Notes under the pieces: generated by a model | The model's input: the letters and a program-made list of their open reading frames with translations, nothing else | Database searches by the model: none | What the model was told of the DNA's origin: nothing | Shown here: piece after piece, positions 1 to 6,951 of the stretch | Position numbering within the stretch: position 1 is the stretch's first letter | How the letters are laid out: every line of letters starts with the position of its first letter | DNA from: an uncultured Bacteroidales bacterium | GTDB taxonomy: Bacteria; Bacteroidota; Bacteroidia; Bacteroidales; UBA932 | Assembly: GCA_946415795.1 (NCBI GenBank) | Contig: CAMKTW010000022.1 | Coordinates: 1-13,271, forward strand | Length of the DNA stretch: 13,271 nt | Reading direction: 5' to 3' | Position numbers and translations under genes: made by a program

Positions 1-3000
1 TCATTGCCTCCTCCTGGTCGTGTGTGACAAATATCGTGGTGACGCCTATCTTTCCGACGCCCTCCGGTACCTTGATTTCCCAAGAAACCACCTGGCTGGT
101 GCCGGGCTTGAGAGTGACATCGATATCCTTTATGTCAATGGGTAATGGCGTGTCATCTGCGCCGGTCAGACGGAGACTGGCGCGACCTTCAGTGATTTCG
201 AAGCCGGTGTTGGCCACGTTTGCCTTGATTACCAGACGGTCGCCATCTATCGCGAACAGAGGCGCAAAGGATTCGATCTTGACCGCCTTGCTCACAATAA
301 TCTGCCGCTGGGCTGTGCCGCTGCGCAAATCTCTGGTATGTGCCAGCATTAAAATCCTGAAGGTCGAGAGGCCCTCACGAGTGGTGAATGTCACCGTGGA
401 TTTGCCGCTGGAGGGTATTTCAAGCTGAGGGATGAAGGCCAGGGTCTGCCCGAAATCCTTGCGTACATCCACCTGGTCGGGGTCGATTATTCCTGCTCCC
501 TCGTCCTTCGCCGCAGCCAGATCCATAGCGCTCTCTTCAACATCTATGGCATCGTTCATAGCCATCGTTTCCACCATCGGAGCTCCCGCCGCCTTGGACA
601 TCATCATGCCGCGGCCATAGGCCCTGTACACAGGATGACGGCCGCCAAGATTGCTCCAAATGCCGGGGGCGGACGAAGAATAGGGGTGAACCGGAGCAAA
701 ATAGAAGTCGTTCCTGCGGTAGCGGTCGCAGGTGGCGTCGTATATCGATATCAGCATTTCGCTCTCGGGCGCCTCTACAGTAAAGGTTTCTGTAGTATTA
801 GGAGTGGTGCGGTCGCGCAGACTGCCGATTTTGATGTCAAAATTGAAGGATGCCACCTCGCGGGAGAAGTTGTGCCGGTTCTCTATCTCCTTCATATCCT
901 TGATGCCGTAGAGCGACACGGTGACCTGATCGTGCCAAGAGGGTTTGTAGTCCAGCTTGATATGTCTGGCGCCGGAGCGCAGGTGCAGCGGTTCGCGGTA
1001 CACCACCTTGCCGCCGTCAAACACCTCCAGTTCCAGATACAGGTCATCAGCACCGGTGCCCACCATAAAGTCTATCACACCCTTCTGCTCAACGGGATAG
1101 AAGAACATCTCGCGGTCCACGGGACACGTCGGGTCATCGGGCGAAAGCAGGACCACTGAGACCGACCCGCTCTGGGTTGAGGAGATCAGGTCTGCGCCGT
1201 ACTCCAGCGTATATTCCCCACTGGGCAAAGCGGCAAAATCTATGGTTACCGGCTCTCCAAAGGTGAGTCCTCCCTCATTGCGGCCACTTTTTTTCTGCTT
1301 CAGGCTGTACCAGCCCCCGGTCGTCTGCTCCGCTCCGTCCAGGTTGCGGGCGGTAATGGTGAAGGTGCGGGCCTTGTCCTTGTTTACCAGCAACAGGGTG
1401 TCCATCCTGTATTCGTCGTCAAACTTGACATCGAAAATCATCGCCTCGCGTGCCGCAGAAAGTATCTTCCCATTCTCACAGGTCTCACCGCCGGGAGCCA
1501 CCGCCTTCACATTGATGCGGTGCATAACCACCTTGATATCAGAACTCTCCGGCGAAGCGGCAGTAAACTGTATGTCAAAGCAGCCATCGGCGTCGGTGAG
1601 AGTTTCACCTTCTGCAATCACCTTTCCGGAGGGAGAATAGTAGCGTGGCATTGCCTCCACGGAATATTCAACCCTGGCGTTGGCGATGCCTTCGCCGGTG
1701 TATCCAGTCACGCGGCCTTTCTGTACCAGAGAGTCGCCGCACCGGTAGATATCACTTATCGTTTCAAGTTCTACCTTGTATTTGGGGTCCTTGTATGCTT
1801 CCACGTTGAAGTGTGCGCCACCGTATTCGCTGTCAATGCGCCAGGAACCGTTTTTGGCCTCTTCAGGTACCACAAACGAACCAGCCGCAGAACCCATCGC
1901 ATTGGTGTTCAGGGTGAGTTTTGCAACTGGCTTGTCAGACGCGGGCGCATATAGCGAGGCGGTTATTTTCTTGCCCGGGAGAACTTTGCCCTTCTCCCAA
2001 TCAGTAGTAAGGGCAATCAGCTTGAACTGCACAGTATCTCCTGCACGGTAAAGCGTGCGGTCTGTGTAAATATAGTGCACAGTGGTGCTGGCGCGGCCCT
2101 TTTGTACATTCTTCCCGATACGGGAGACATTGACTGCCGGGGACCATTTGTCTCCGGAGGCCTCGGCCGTTATACGGGCAGAATGCTGCTGCTTGCTGAA
2201 AAGATCCTGGGTGAGGGCGGTGAAGCCGGATAGATGATAGTTCTTCTTAGATATATATTCCGGGCGTACAAAACCCTCCCCGTTCTTCCCCTCATAATAA
2301 TCTGACCAAGCGTAAATGGTGGCGTTCCCGTAAGGCTTGCCTGTGCGTGCATCGGCCAGATACACTTCGTTTTTGCCGCCGCATTCGCGCGTCGAGACAG
2401 CCACCCGGCTGACGTATACCATATCGCAGGATCTTTCCTTTCCGGAAGAATTGACCACCACATAGACACCGCTCTCTGAGAAGCAGAAACCGGTCTTGAC
2501 CTCTTCCCGGATGTTATAGTCGCACTTATATGATGCAATACGTTGCCTGGACACCAGACGTGCGTGGTCGGGAAATCGCTCAAGAGGCTCTCCGTCAACA
2601 ATATCGTAGCGGCCGTCGAGCCTGTAAACCAGAAACTCGCTCTCCTTTACATTACGTCCGGAGAGTACTACCTCCAGGGTTGCTCCGGGATATATGAAAC
2701 TCTCCCTGCACCCGATACCCACGCTAATCGAGTCCATATCATCTACCATCCCGAGCCAATTCTTGCAGAATTCAGACTTGGGGAACACCTCCGCAGCCTT
2801 CGTGCATATATCGCGGATCTCGCGGTAGCGCTTGCCGCTGCGGTCCTGAGAGTAGTCCACATCGCTTTTGAGGCGATGGATCTTTTCGTTTATGAGGAGA
2901 TCTAAAGAAGGATGTCTGGCGTATTCCTCTATGCTGCCGTCAAGATTGTCTAACAGCCTGCCCTGCTGGGCGTGGAATTCCGGATAATATTTGTTGGCCT

Positions 3001-3241
3001 CCTTCCAGTTGTATTTGGACAGGCATTCGTACTTGGTCTTCATAACCTTGTACAGCTCCAGTTCGTCTTTCTGCTTGCGGCATACACTCTCCAGCTCTGT
3101 CAGATAGCCGGCGGCCGTCTGGGGCTTTCCCTCGGCAATGGCGGTTTCAGCCTTGTTCCATAAACTCTTATACGCCTCCGGTGACCACTGCGGAGCATTG
3201 GGGTTGAATGTCAGCGCCAGCAATAAAAAAAACTCTTTCAT
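1..3241 (-). CDS. Alpha-2-macroglobulin family protein, large, partial (C-terminus beyond the left edge)
   Basis: An open frame of 1080 codons runs from ATG at 3241 to the left edge without a stop. The N-terminus (MKEFFLLLALTF) is a short hydrophobic stretch that could be a weak Sec signal; there is no lipobox Cys. Residues about 15-170 are charged and helical-looking. The motif TDRTLYRAGDTVQFK near residues 392-406 is the classic MG2/MG3 macroglobulin signature. Around residues 918-1010 lies the A2M (MG7-like) domain, with VRKDFGQTLAF followed by GLSTFRILMLAHT. A Met/Ala/acidic linker (about 874-915) sits where bait regions lie in this family. Any thioester motif (CxEQ) would be past the window. 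Family members are periplasmic or surface protease traps or structural proteins. The gene starts 5 bp after the glycerophosphotransferase stop, so it probably belongs to the same operon. Family is confident; the physiological role is not known. Confidence 0.85.
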   Translation of the reverse strand, partial: MKEFFLLLALTFNPNAPQWSPEAYKSLWNKAETAIAEGKPQTAAGYLTELESVCRKQKDELELYKVMKTKYECLSKYNWKEANKYYPEFHAQQGRLLDNLDGSIEEYARHPSLDLLINEKIHRLKSDVDYSQDRSGKRYREIRDICTKAAEVFPKSEFCKNWLGMVDDMDSISVGIGCRESFIYPGATLEVVLSGRNVKESEFLVYRLDGRYDIVDGEPLERFPDHARLVSRQRIASYKCDYNIREEVKTGFCFSESGVYVVVNSSGKERSCDMVYVSRVAVSTRECGGKNEVYLADARTGKPYGNATIYAWSDYYEGKNGEGFVRPEYISKKNYHLSGFTALTQDLFSKQQHSARITAEASGDKWSPAVNVSRIGKNVQKGRASTTVHYIYTDRTLYRAGDTVQFKLIALTTDWEKGKVLPGKKITASLYAPASDKPVAKLTLNTNAMGSAAGSFVVPEEAKNGSWRIDSEYGGAHFNVEAYKDPKYKVELETISDIYRCGDSLVQKGRVTGYTGEGIANARVEYSVEAMPRYYSPSGKVIAEGETLTDADGCFDIQFTAASPESSDIKVVMHRINVKAVAPGGETCENGKILSAAREAMIFDVKFDDEYRMDTLLLVNKDKARTFTITARNLDGAEQTTGGWYSLKQKKSGRNEGGLTFGEPVTIDFAALPSGEYTLEYGADLISSTQSGSVSVVLLSPDDPTCPVDREMFFYPVEQKGVIDFMVGTGADDLYLELEVFDGGKVVYREPLHLRSGARHIKLDYKPSWHDQVTVSLYGIKDMKEIENRHNFSREVASFNFDIKIGSLRDRTTPNTTETFTVEAPESEMLISIYDATCDRYRRNDFYFAPVHPYSSSAPGIWSNLGGRHPVYRAYGRGMMMSKAAGAPMVETMAMNDAIDVEESAMDLAAAKDEGAGIIDPDQVDVRKDFGQTLAFIPQLEIPSSGKSTVTFTTREGLSTFRILMLAHTRDLRSGTAQRQIIVSKAVKIESFAPLFAIDGDRLVIKANVANTGFEITEGRASLRLTGADDTPLPIDIKDIDVTLKPGTSQVVSWEIKVPEGVGKIGVTTIFVTHDQEEAM

Positions 3242-3246
3242 AGCAG

Positions 3247-4461
3247 TCAATTTATTTTGTTAAGAAAGCGGTGTTTGACCTCGTCGAAAACGCGGCTGCG
3301 GCTGCCCGCATCAGTGTATGCGTTAAAACGCGATATGCACCCCTGCGGTGCCGGTAGCGCACCGTCTTCCGAGAGGATATCGCAAATGGCGTTCCAATCT
3401 TTGGCGCGGGTCGCCTCCATCAGGGAATAATCAAAATAGAAAGGCCGCGATACACGGATATAATCGTCATAGTCAAACGGCGCGAGAATCACTTTCTTGC
3501 CGGTGATTATATAGTCGAAAAAAACACTGGAATAATCTGTAATGAGGATGTCTGTACCACCAAGAAAACCGTACAGGCTGTCATAATCACGATCCGTAAT
3601 GCATACGAACCTGTCCGATATGGCGTTGACCTGCGATGCCCCGTGCTGGATATCGTAGAAGTGCCCTTTGTAGATAAACACCATATTCTTCTGTTCCAGC
3701 ACCTCTGAAAGCCTCTGAGCATCAAAGCCAAAGCCGGCAAAGGGGTTGAAGGCAAGACCCTCGCCGGTGGCGGTATCGCGGAAAGTGGGCAGATATACCA
3801 CCTTTGCAGAGCCTTTCCATCGCTCCTCCAGGCTTCTTATCAGCCTGTCTTCCCCCTCAAACAGCGCATCGTTGCGCGGCAGCCCCGTGATGGCATTAGC
3901 CTCCGGCCGGATGCCGAATGCGGAGCAGAAAACCGGGTTGAAAAACTCCGACAGGCTGCACACCATATCGTACCGGATAAACTCCCAGGGAACCACAATA
4001 CGGCGGATAGCTGTCTTGGTACGCTTCCACAGGGTATTCTTCACTATAAAGCGGCGGGCGTCATTGCCCACTATCTTTATCGGACAGCCGTGCCACAGCA
4101 TCACTATCCTGCAGCCGTTCAGCTGCTTTTCACACACGTCGTCCGCTGCGGTAGAGACAAATGCAATACCTGCGCGACGGCACGTGCGGCGACCATCGCG
4201 GGAGTCCTTCAGCAGGGCGCGCCGGCCCGCGGACGATATCTCATTCAGGACAGCATCGCTGGAGGTAATCCAGACTGCATCTATCTCAGGATGATTATCA
4301 CAGACATACTCGAACATTGCGCGGCTGTTGTCGCTGTACAGGTTGCCATACCACGCCCCGAACACCCAGAGCGACGGCTGGCGGCGCACAAGGCGCTGCA
4401 GCCACCACGACGGGAGACTCACCAGTCCGCCGAGCGCACGGAGTATGTCTTTACCTTTCAT
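3247..4461 (-). CDS. CDP-glycerol:glycerophosphate glycerophosphotransferase family protein (TagB/TagF-like)
   Basis: The 404-aa product matches the Glyphos_transf family, which moves glycerol-phosphate (or ribitol-phosphate) from a CDP-activated donor onto a growing polymer or acceptor at the cytoplasmic face of the membrane. Visible motifs, in order, are LWHGCPIK (122-129, with the conserved His124), LPTFRDT (224-230), YKGHF (264-268, the second conserved His region, normally K-x-H-P) and ILITDYSSVFFDY (305-317), followed by the family's Lys-Pro/Asp-rich tail (KKVILAPFDYDDY). Length fits a single-domain TagB-type enzyme, not the long TagF type. I chose ATG at 4461; an in-frame TTG two codons upstream (4467) is an alternative. 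It follows the asparagine-synthase-like gene by 12 bp. The CDP-glycerol-making enzyme is two genes upstream, which supports glycerol phosphate as substrate. The acceptor is unknown. Confidence 0.88.
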   Translation of the reverse strand: MKGKDILRALGGLVSLPSWWLQRLVRRQPSLWVFGAWYGNLYSDNSRAMFEYVCDNHPEIDAVWITSSDAVLNEISSAGRRALLKDSRDGRRTCRRAGIAFVSTAADDVCEKQLNGCRIVMLWHGCPIKIVGNDARRFIVKNTLWKRTKTAIRRIVVPWEFIRYDMVCSLSEFFNPVFCSAFGIRPEANAITGLPRNDALFEGEDRLIRSLEERWKGSAKVVYLPTFRDTATGEGLAFNPFAGFGFDAQRLSEVLEQKNMVFIYKGHFYDIQHGASQVNAISDRFVCITDRDYDSLYGFLGGTDILITDYSSVFFDYIITGKKVILAPFDYDDYIRVSRPFYFDYSLMEATRAKDWNAICDILSEDGALPAPQGCISRFNAYTDAGSRSRVFDEVKHRFLNKIN

Positions 4462-4473
4462 ATCCAATCACAA

Positions 4474-5505
4474 TTATCCAATCATATCCAGGAAACGCTC
4501 CAATGCATACATCAGCCAGCGCTGGTTGCCGTTGTAACGGCCCAGGTCAATGTCGCGGCGGAATTCAGCACGCACGGGTCCATTCCAACGGCGGAAATAC
4601 TCGTCCACCGGCCTTGGCATAGGAACCTTTTCCGGCTCCTTCTCGCCGTATCTCATCCTGAAGAGTTCGCGGACAAGATACTTGGACTCGCCGCTACGGA
4701 TACGTCTCAAGTCCAGCGGCTCCTCCAGCGAAAGATTTTCGTAAGGGTCGCTGTAGGGCATATCGGCGGCGGCGAAAGCGTTCATATAAGAGCCGTAACT
4801 CTCCAAAGTGTTGGGTCCCTCCATAAATGACACAAAGTCTATCTTGTCGCCCCGGCGATAGGGCTCGAACAGGTCTGTGATGCAGGCCGGATGCACCAGC
4901 ACCTGTGCCGGATCGACATATATGTATCGCCTGATGAACTCTTCGTAACCCCAGTCTTTTGCCAGCAGCAGGTTCATCCCGCCAAATACATAATCTGCTC
5001 CGTCACCGATAATCATCCTTTCGATACCGTCGGCGGCGGCCTGACGGGCGGCGGCATAAACTTGCGGCTCGATGGAGTGGACCGGAGCCCCCCTGTGGCG
5101 CATCACCGGCTCCAGGGCATCCTGCACCACGCCCCAGTCGATGTCGACATAATGCAGGGTCATATCGTTGAGGGCGGCAAAACGCTCTGCACGCTGCAGC
5201 TCCTCTCTCTGGAAATCCCCGCCGAGGAAGCGGAAGGTGTAGGCATCGCACCCTTTCATATAGGTTGCCAGGGTGGCGGAGTCCATCCCTCCGGAGAGAA
5301 GCAACCCCAGACGCTGCCCCTCCAGGCTACGGAACGTCCCCTGCAGGGCGGCATCGATGTCGGCGGCGCCGGAAACAGGCGTGCATTCTTCTTTCTCAGG
5401 CAGGGTGGCGTTCAGATGCCGCAATCCCGGCGCAAACTCCACACCGTCGCGCGGGATGAACCTGAATGCCAGAAAGGCGCTGCAGCAATAGTCTTTGTCT
5501 ATCAT
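4474..5505 (-). CDS. Asparagine-synthase-like ATP-pyrophosphatase lacking the glutaminase domain
   Basis: The 343-aa protein matches the C-terminal synthetase half of AsnB-type enzymes. The PP-loop SGGMDS lies at residues 71-76 and binds ATP for adenylation of a carboxylate. The second family motif appears as IGDGADYVFGG (166-176), where AsnB usually has S-G-(E/D)-G-(A/G)-D-E; the last Glu is Tyr here. The C-terminal K-x-P motif region is present (KVPMPRPVDEYF). The N-terminal Cys-dependent glutaminase domain (about 200 aa in AsnB) is missing: residues 11-30 already resemble the linker after that domain (AFLAFRFIPRDGVEFAPG). ATG at 5505 overlaps the cytidylyltransferase stop by 4 bp (ATGA), suggesting translational coupling. 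Family knowledge points to formation of an amide or similar bond. Its setting suggests a carboxylate on a glycan or glycerol-phosphate intermediate, but that is inference; the amine source is unknown. Confidence 0.85.
   Translation of the reverse strand: MIDKDYCCSAFLAFRFIPRDGVEFAPGLRHLNATLPEKEECTPVSGAADIDAALQGTFRSLEGQRLGLLLSGGMDSATLATYMKGCDAYTFRFLGGDFQREELQRAERFAALNDMTLHYVDIDWGVVQDALEPVMRHRGAPVHSIEPQVYAAARQAAADGIERMIIGDGADYVFGGMNLLLAKDWGYEEFIRRYIYVDPAQVLVHPACITDLFEPYRRGDKIDFVSFMEGPNTLESYGSYMNAFAAADMPYSDPYENLSLEEPLDLRRIRSGESKYLVRELFRMRYGEKEPEKVPMPRPVDEYFRRWNGPVRAEFRRDIDLGRYNGNQRWLMYALERFLDMIG
5502..5505 (-). other. ATGA start/stop overlap, tagD-like gene to asparagine-synthase-like gene
   Basis: The TGA that ends the cytidylyltransferase overlaps the ATG of the next gene (minus strand). 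A purine-rich AGGGGGGA lies a few bases upstream of this ATG and can serve as an unusually strong ribosome binding site for this operon. Confidence 0.9.
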
Positions 5506-5921
5506 TTGTCCCCCCTGAGTTTTTCCAGTGTCTGGTTAATCAGGGTAGAAGATGTCCCTTTGGTGTAAGGGAAATAGACTATCTCCACCCCCACCTCCTT
5601 GAACTGGCGCTCATATTCATTCCATTTCGGGGTACCTTTCCAGTCATCGCCCACAAACATCACGTTGAAGTGAAGCCTCTTCCACGCCGCCATCTTGTCC
5701 ATATCCTCCTGGGCCACCACCTCATCCACATATTTTATAGCCGCCACGATCTGCCTGCGCTCTTCAAAGGGGATTACCGCCTGCTTGTGCTTGTATGATA
5801 CCAGGGCGTCGGTAGATACCCCTACGATGAGGTAATCGCACTGCTCCTTTGCCTTTCGCAGGAGATTCAGGTGACCAATATGGAAAAGATCAAATACTCC
5901 GGTCGTGTAGCCTATTTTCAT
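5502..5921 (-). CDS. tagD: Glycerol-3-phosphate cytidylyltransferase (TagD-like)
   Basis: This 139-aa protein is a near full-length match to the TagD/GCT family, cytosolic enzymes that make CDP-glycerol from CTP and sn-glycerol-3-phosphate. The nucleotide-binding HIGH motif is at residues 14-17 in the context VFDLFHIGHLNLL, the mid-protein block KYVDEVV is at 63-69, GDDWKG is at 91-96 (very typical of TagD), and the final signature is YTKGTSST (119-126). In Bacillus TagD the last motif begins RTEGISTT, so Arg and Ile are replaced here; this can also occur in relatives using other phospho-alcohols. It overlaps the genes on both sides by 4 bp (ATGA at 5921 and 5505). A CDP-glycerol transferase lies two genes downstream, which favours glycerol phosphate as the substrate. 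Confidence in the family is high; in exact substrate, moderate. Confidence 0.88.
   Translation of the reverse strand: MKIGYTTGVFDLFHIGHLNLLRKAKEQCDYLIVGVSTDALVSYKHKQAVIPFEERRQIVAAIKYVDEVVAQEDMDKMAAWKRLHFNVMFVGDDWKGTPKWNEYERQFKEVGVEIVYFPYTKGTSSTLINQTLEKLRGDK
5918..5921 (-). other. ATGA start/stop overlap, glycosyltransferase to tagD-like gene
   Basis: On the minus strand, the TGA stop of the glycosyltransferase and the ATG of the cytidylyltransferase share bases in ATGA. Such overlaps usually couple translation of the two genes. Confidence 0.9.
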
Positions 5922-6937
5922 ACTCTTAAATCCTGAATTACTTTATCTACAAGGTTCTGCATAGTATGCGATGTCGTTACCTTTCCGTATGCCTTGCGCG
6001 CACATTCTCCCATATCGCCCTCCAGCGCCCCCTTTATCAAAGCGTGAAGCTTTTCTTCGCCGTCATAGATCCCCACGCTGCCGTCCGGGAAAAGCTCCCT
6101 TATATACGGATTGGAGTCACAAATCTGATATGCCCCGCTGGCGCAGATCTCGAACACCTTGGGGTTGGCACCGTCAGTTTGCTGTTCGTTGTGGATATTC
6201 AGCACCACCCGGGCGCGGTTGTACAGCTCGTTGACCTTGCACGGCTCCACATTATGGTTGGTATAGATGTCGCGCCGCTCGCGCAACAGAGACTTGACGG
6301 GGTTCTTGTACCAGGGTTTATAAATACCCACGACCCTGATTCTCTTGTCAGGGAAGGCCCGGACCACCCCGGCAAGATATTTCTGCCGCTTCGCTGAATG
6401 GTACACATCGCCCACAAAGAGGATATCGATATCTTTTTGAACCCCTACAATGGGATGATATACCGATGTATCGGCCGCCTGGGGAAGGAAATGCGCCCGC
6501 TTTCCCTGCGCGGCATAGTAATCTATATCGCCCTTGTCATAGCAATAAAAGCGATCCACGTGGTCTATGTGCCCTTCTATTACCGGGATATGCTTCACGG
6601 TGTCAAAACACCAGAGCGCCACTTTAGCCTTACTGCGAAAATAATCCAGGGGCTGGGGCAGCAGTATCTCACCGTTCATAATGAACACAAGCCCGGGGGC
6701 GGCATCATCAAAAACCCTTACGAACTCCTGCTGCCTCTCCACCCGGTTATGAAGGCGGTACCCCTCCTTGTCGCGGCATAGCTTGTAGGTTATCTTATGG
6801 CGGAAATCGTACGGATTGACCGGAGTGTCGTATGTACGGACGCAGACCTCGAATCCGGCATCTTTAAAAGCGTCCGTCACACCCCATCCAAAATGGTAGA
6901 AGGCAGGAGCTATGATGAAAACTTTGGGCAGGGCCAT
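5918..6937 (-). CDS. CgeB-like glycosyltransferase (GT-B fold, group-1-like)
   Basis: The 339-aa protein has the layout of CgeB/Glyco_trans_1_2 glycosyltransferases. The first half is a Rossmann-like domain starting KVFIIAPAFYHFGWGV. The hinge region has LPQAADTSVYHP (151-162), then DILFVGDVYHSAKRQ (171-185) opens the nucleotide-sugar-binding domain. The donor-site region is VVLNIHN (244-250) followed by NPKVFEICASGAYQI (258-272), with the conserved Glu263 of the family's F-E motif. No signal peptide or membrane segment is visible, so it is cytoplasmic or peripheral. ATG at 6937 lies 14 bp after the DUF4270 stop; the two ATGs just upstream are out of frame. The stop overlaps the tagD-like start by 4 bp. 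It likely adds a sugar to the glycan that the CDP-glycerol enzymes decorate or extend. Donor and acceptor are unknown. Confidence 0.82.
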   Translation of the reverse strand: MALPKVFIIAPAFYHFGWGVTDAFKDAGFEVCVRTYDTPVNPYDFRHKITYKLCRDKEGYRLHNRVERQQEFVRVFDDAAPGLVFIMNGEILLPQPLDYFRSKAKVALWCFDTVKHIPVIEGHIDHVDRFYCYDKGDIDYYAAQGKRAHFLPQAADTSVYHPIVGVQKDIDILFVGDVYHSAKRQKYLAGVVRAFPDKRIRVVGIYKPWYKNPVKSLLRERRDIYTNHNVEPCKVNELYNRARVVLNIHNEQQTDGANPKVFEICASGAYQICDSNPYIRELFPDGSVGIYDGEEKLHALIKGALEGDMGECARKAYGKVTTSHTMQNLVDKVIQDLRV

Positions 6938-6951
6938 ATCATCATAGCGGG

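Noticed and set aside
635..1159. Plus-strand open frame of 174 codons inside the macroglobulin gene
   Set aside because: It is antisense to a well-supported 1080-codon frame, has no recognisable domain, and its length is a by-product of codon bias on the other strand.
4462..4467. TTG start for the glycerophosphotransferase
   Set aside because: An ATG two codons later in the same frame is a simpler choice; the difference is two residues and remains uncertain.
4090..4830. Plus-strand open frame of 246 codons
   Set aside because: It spans the junction of two recognised minus-strand genes, is rich in His/Ala/Gln without a motif, and is best read as an antisense shadow.
4891..5568. Plus-strand open frame of 225 codons
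   Set aside because: Antisense to the asparagine-synthase-like gene with its SGGMDS motif; no domain or ribosome site.
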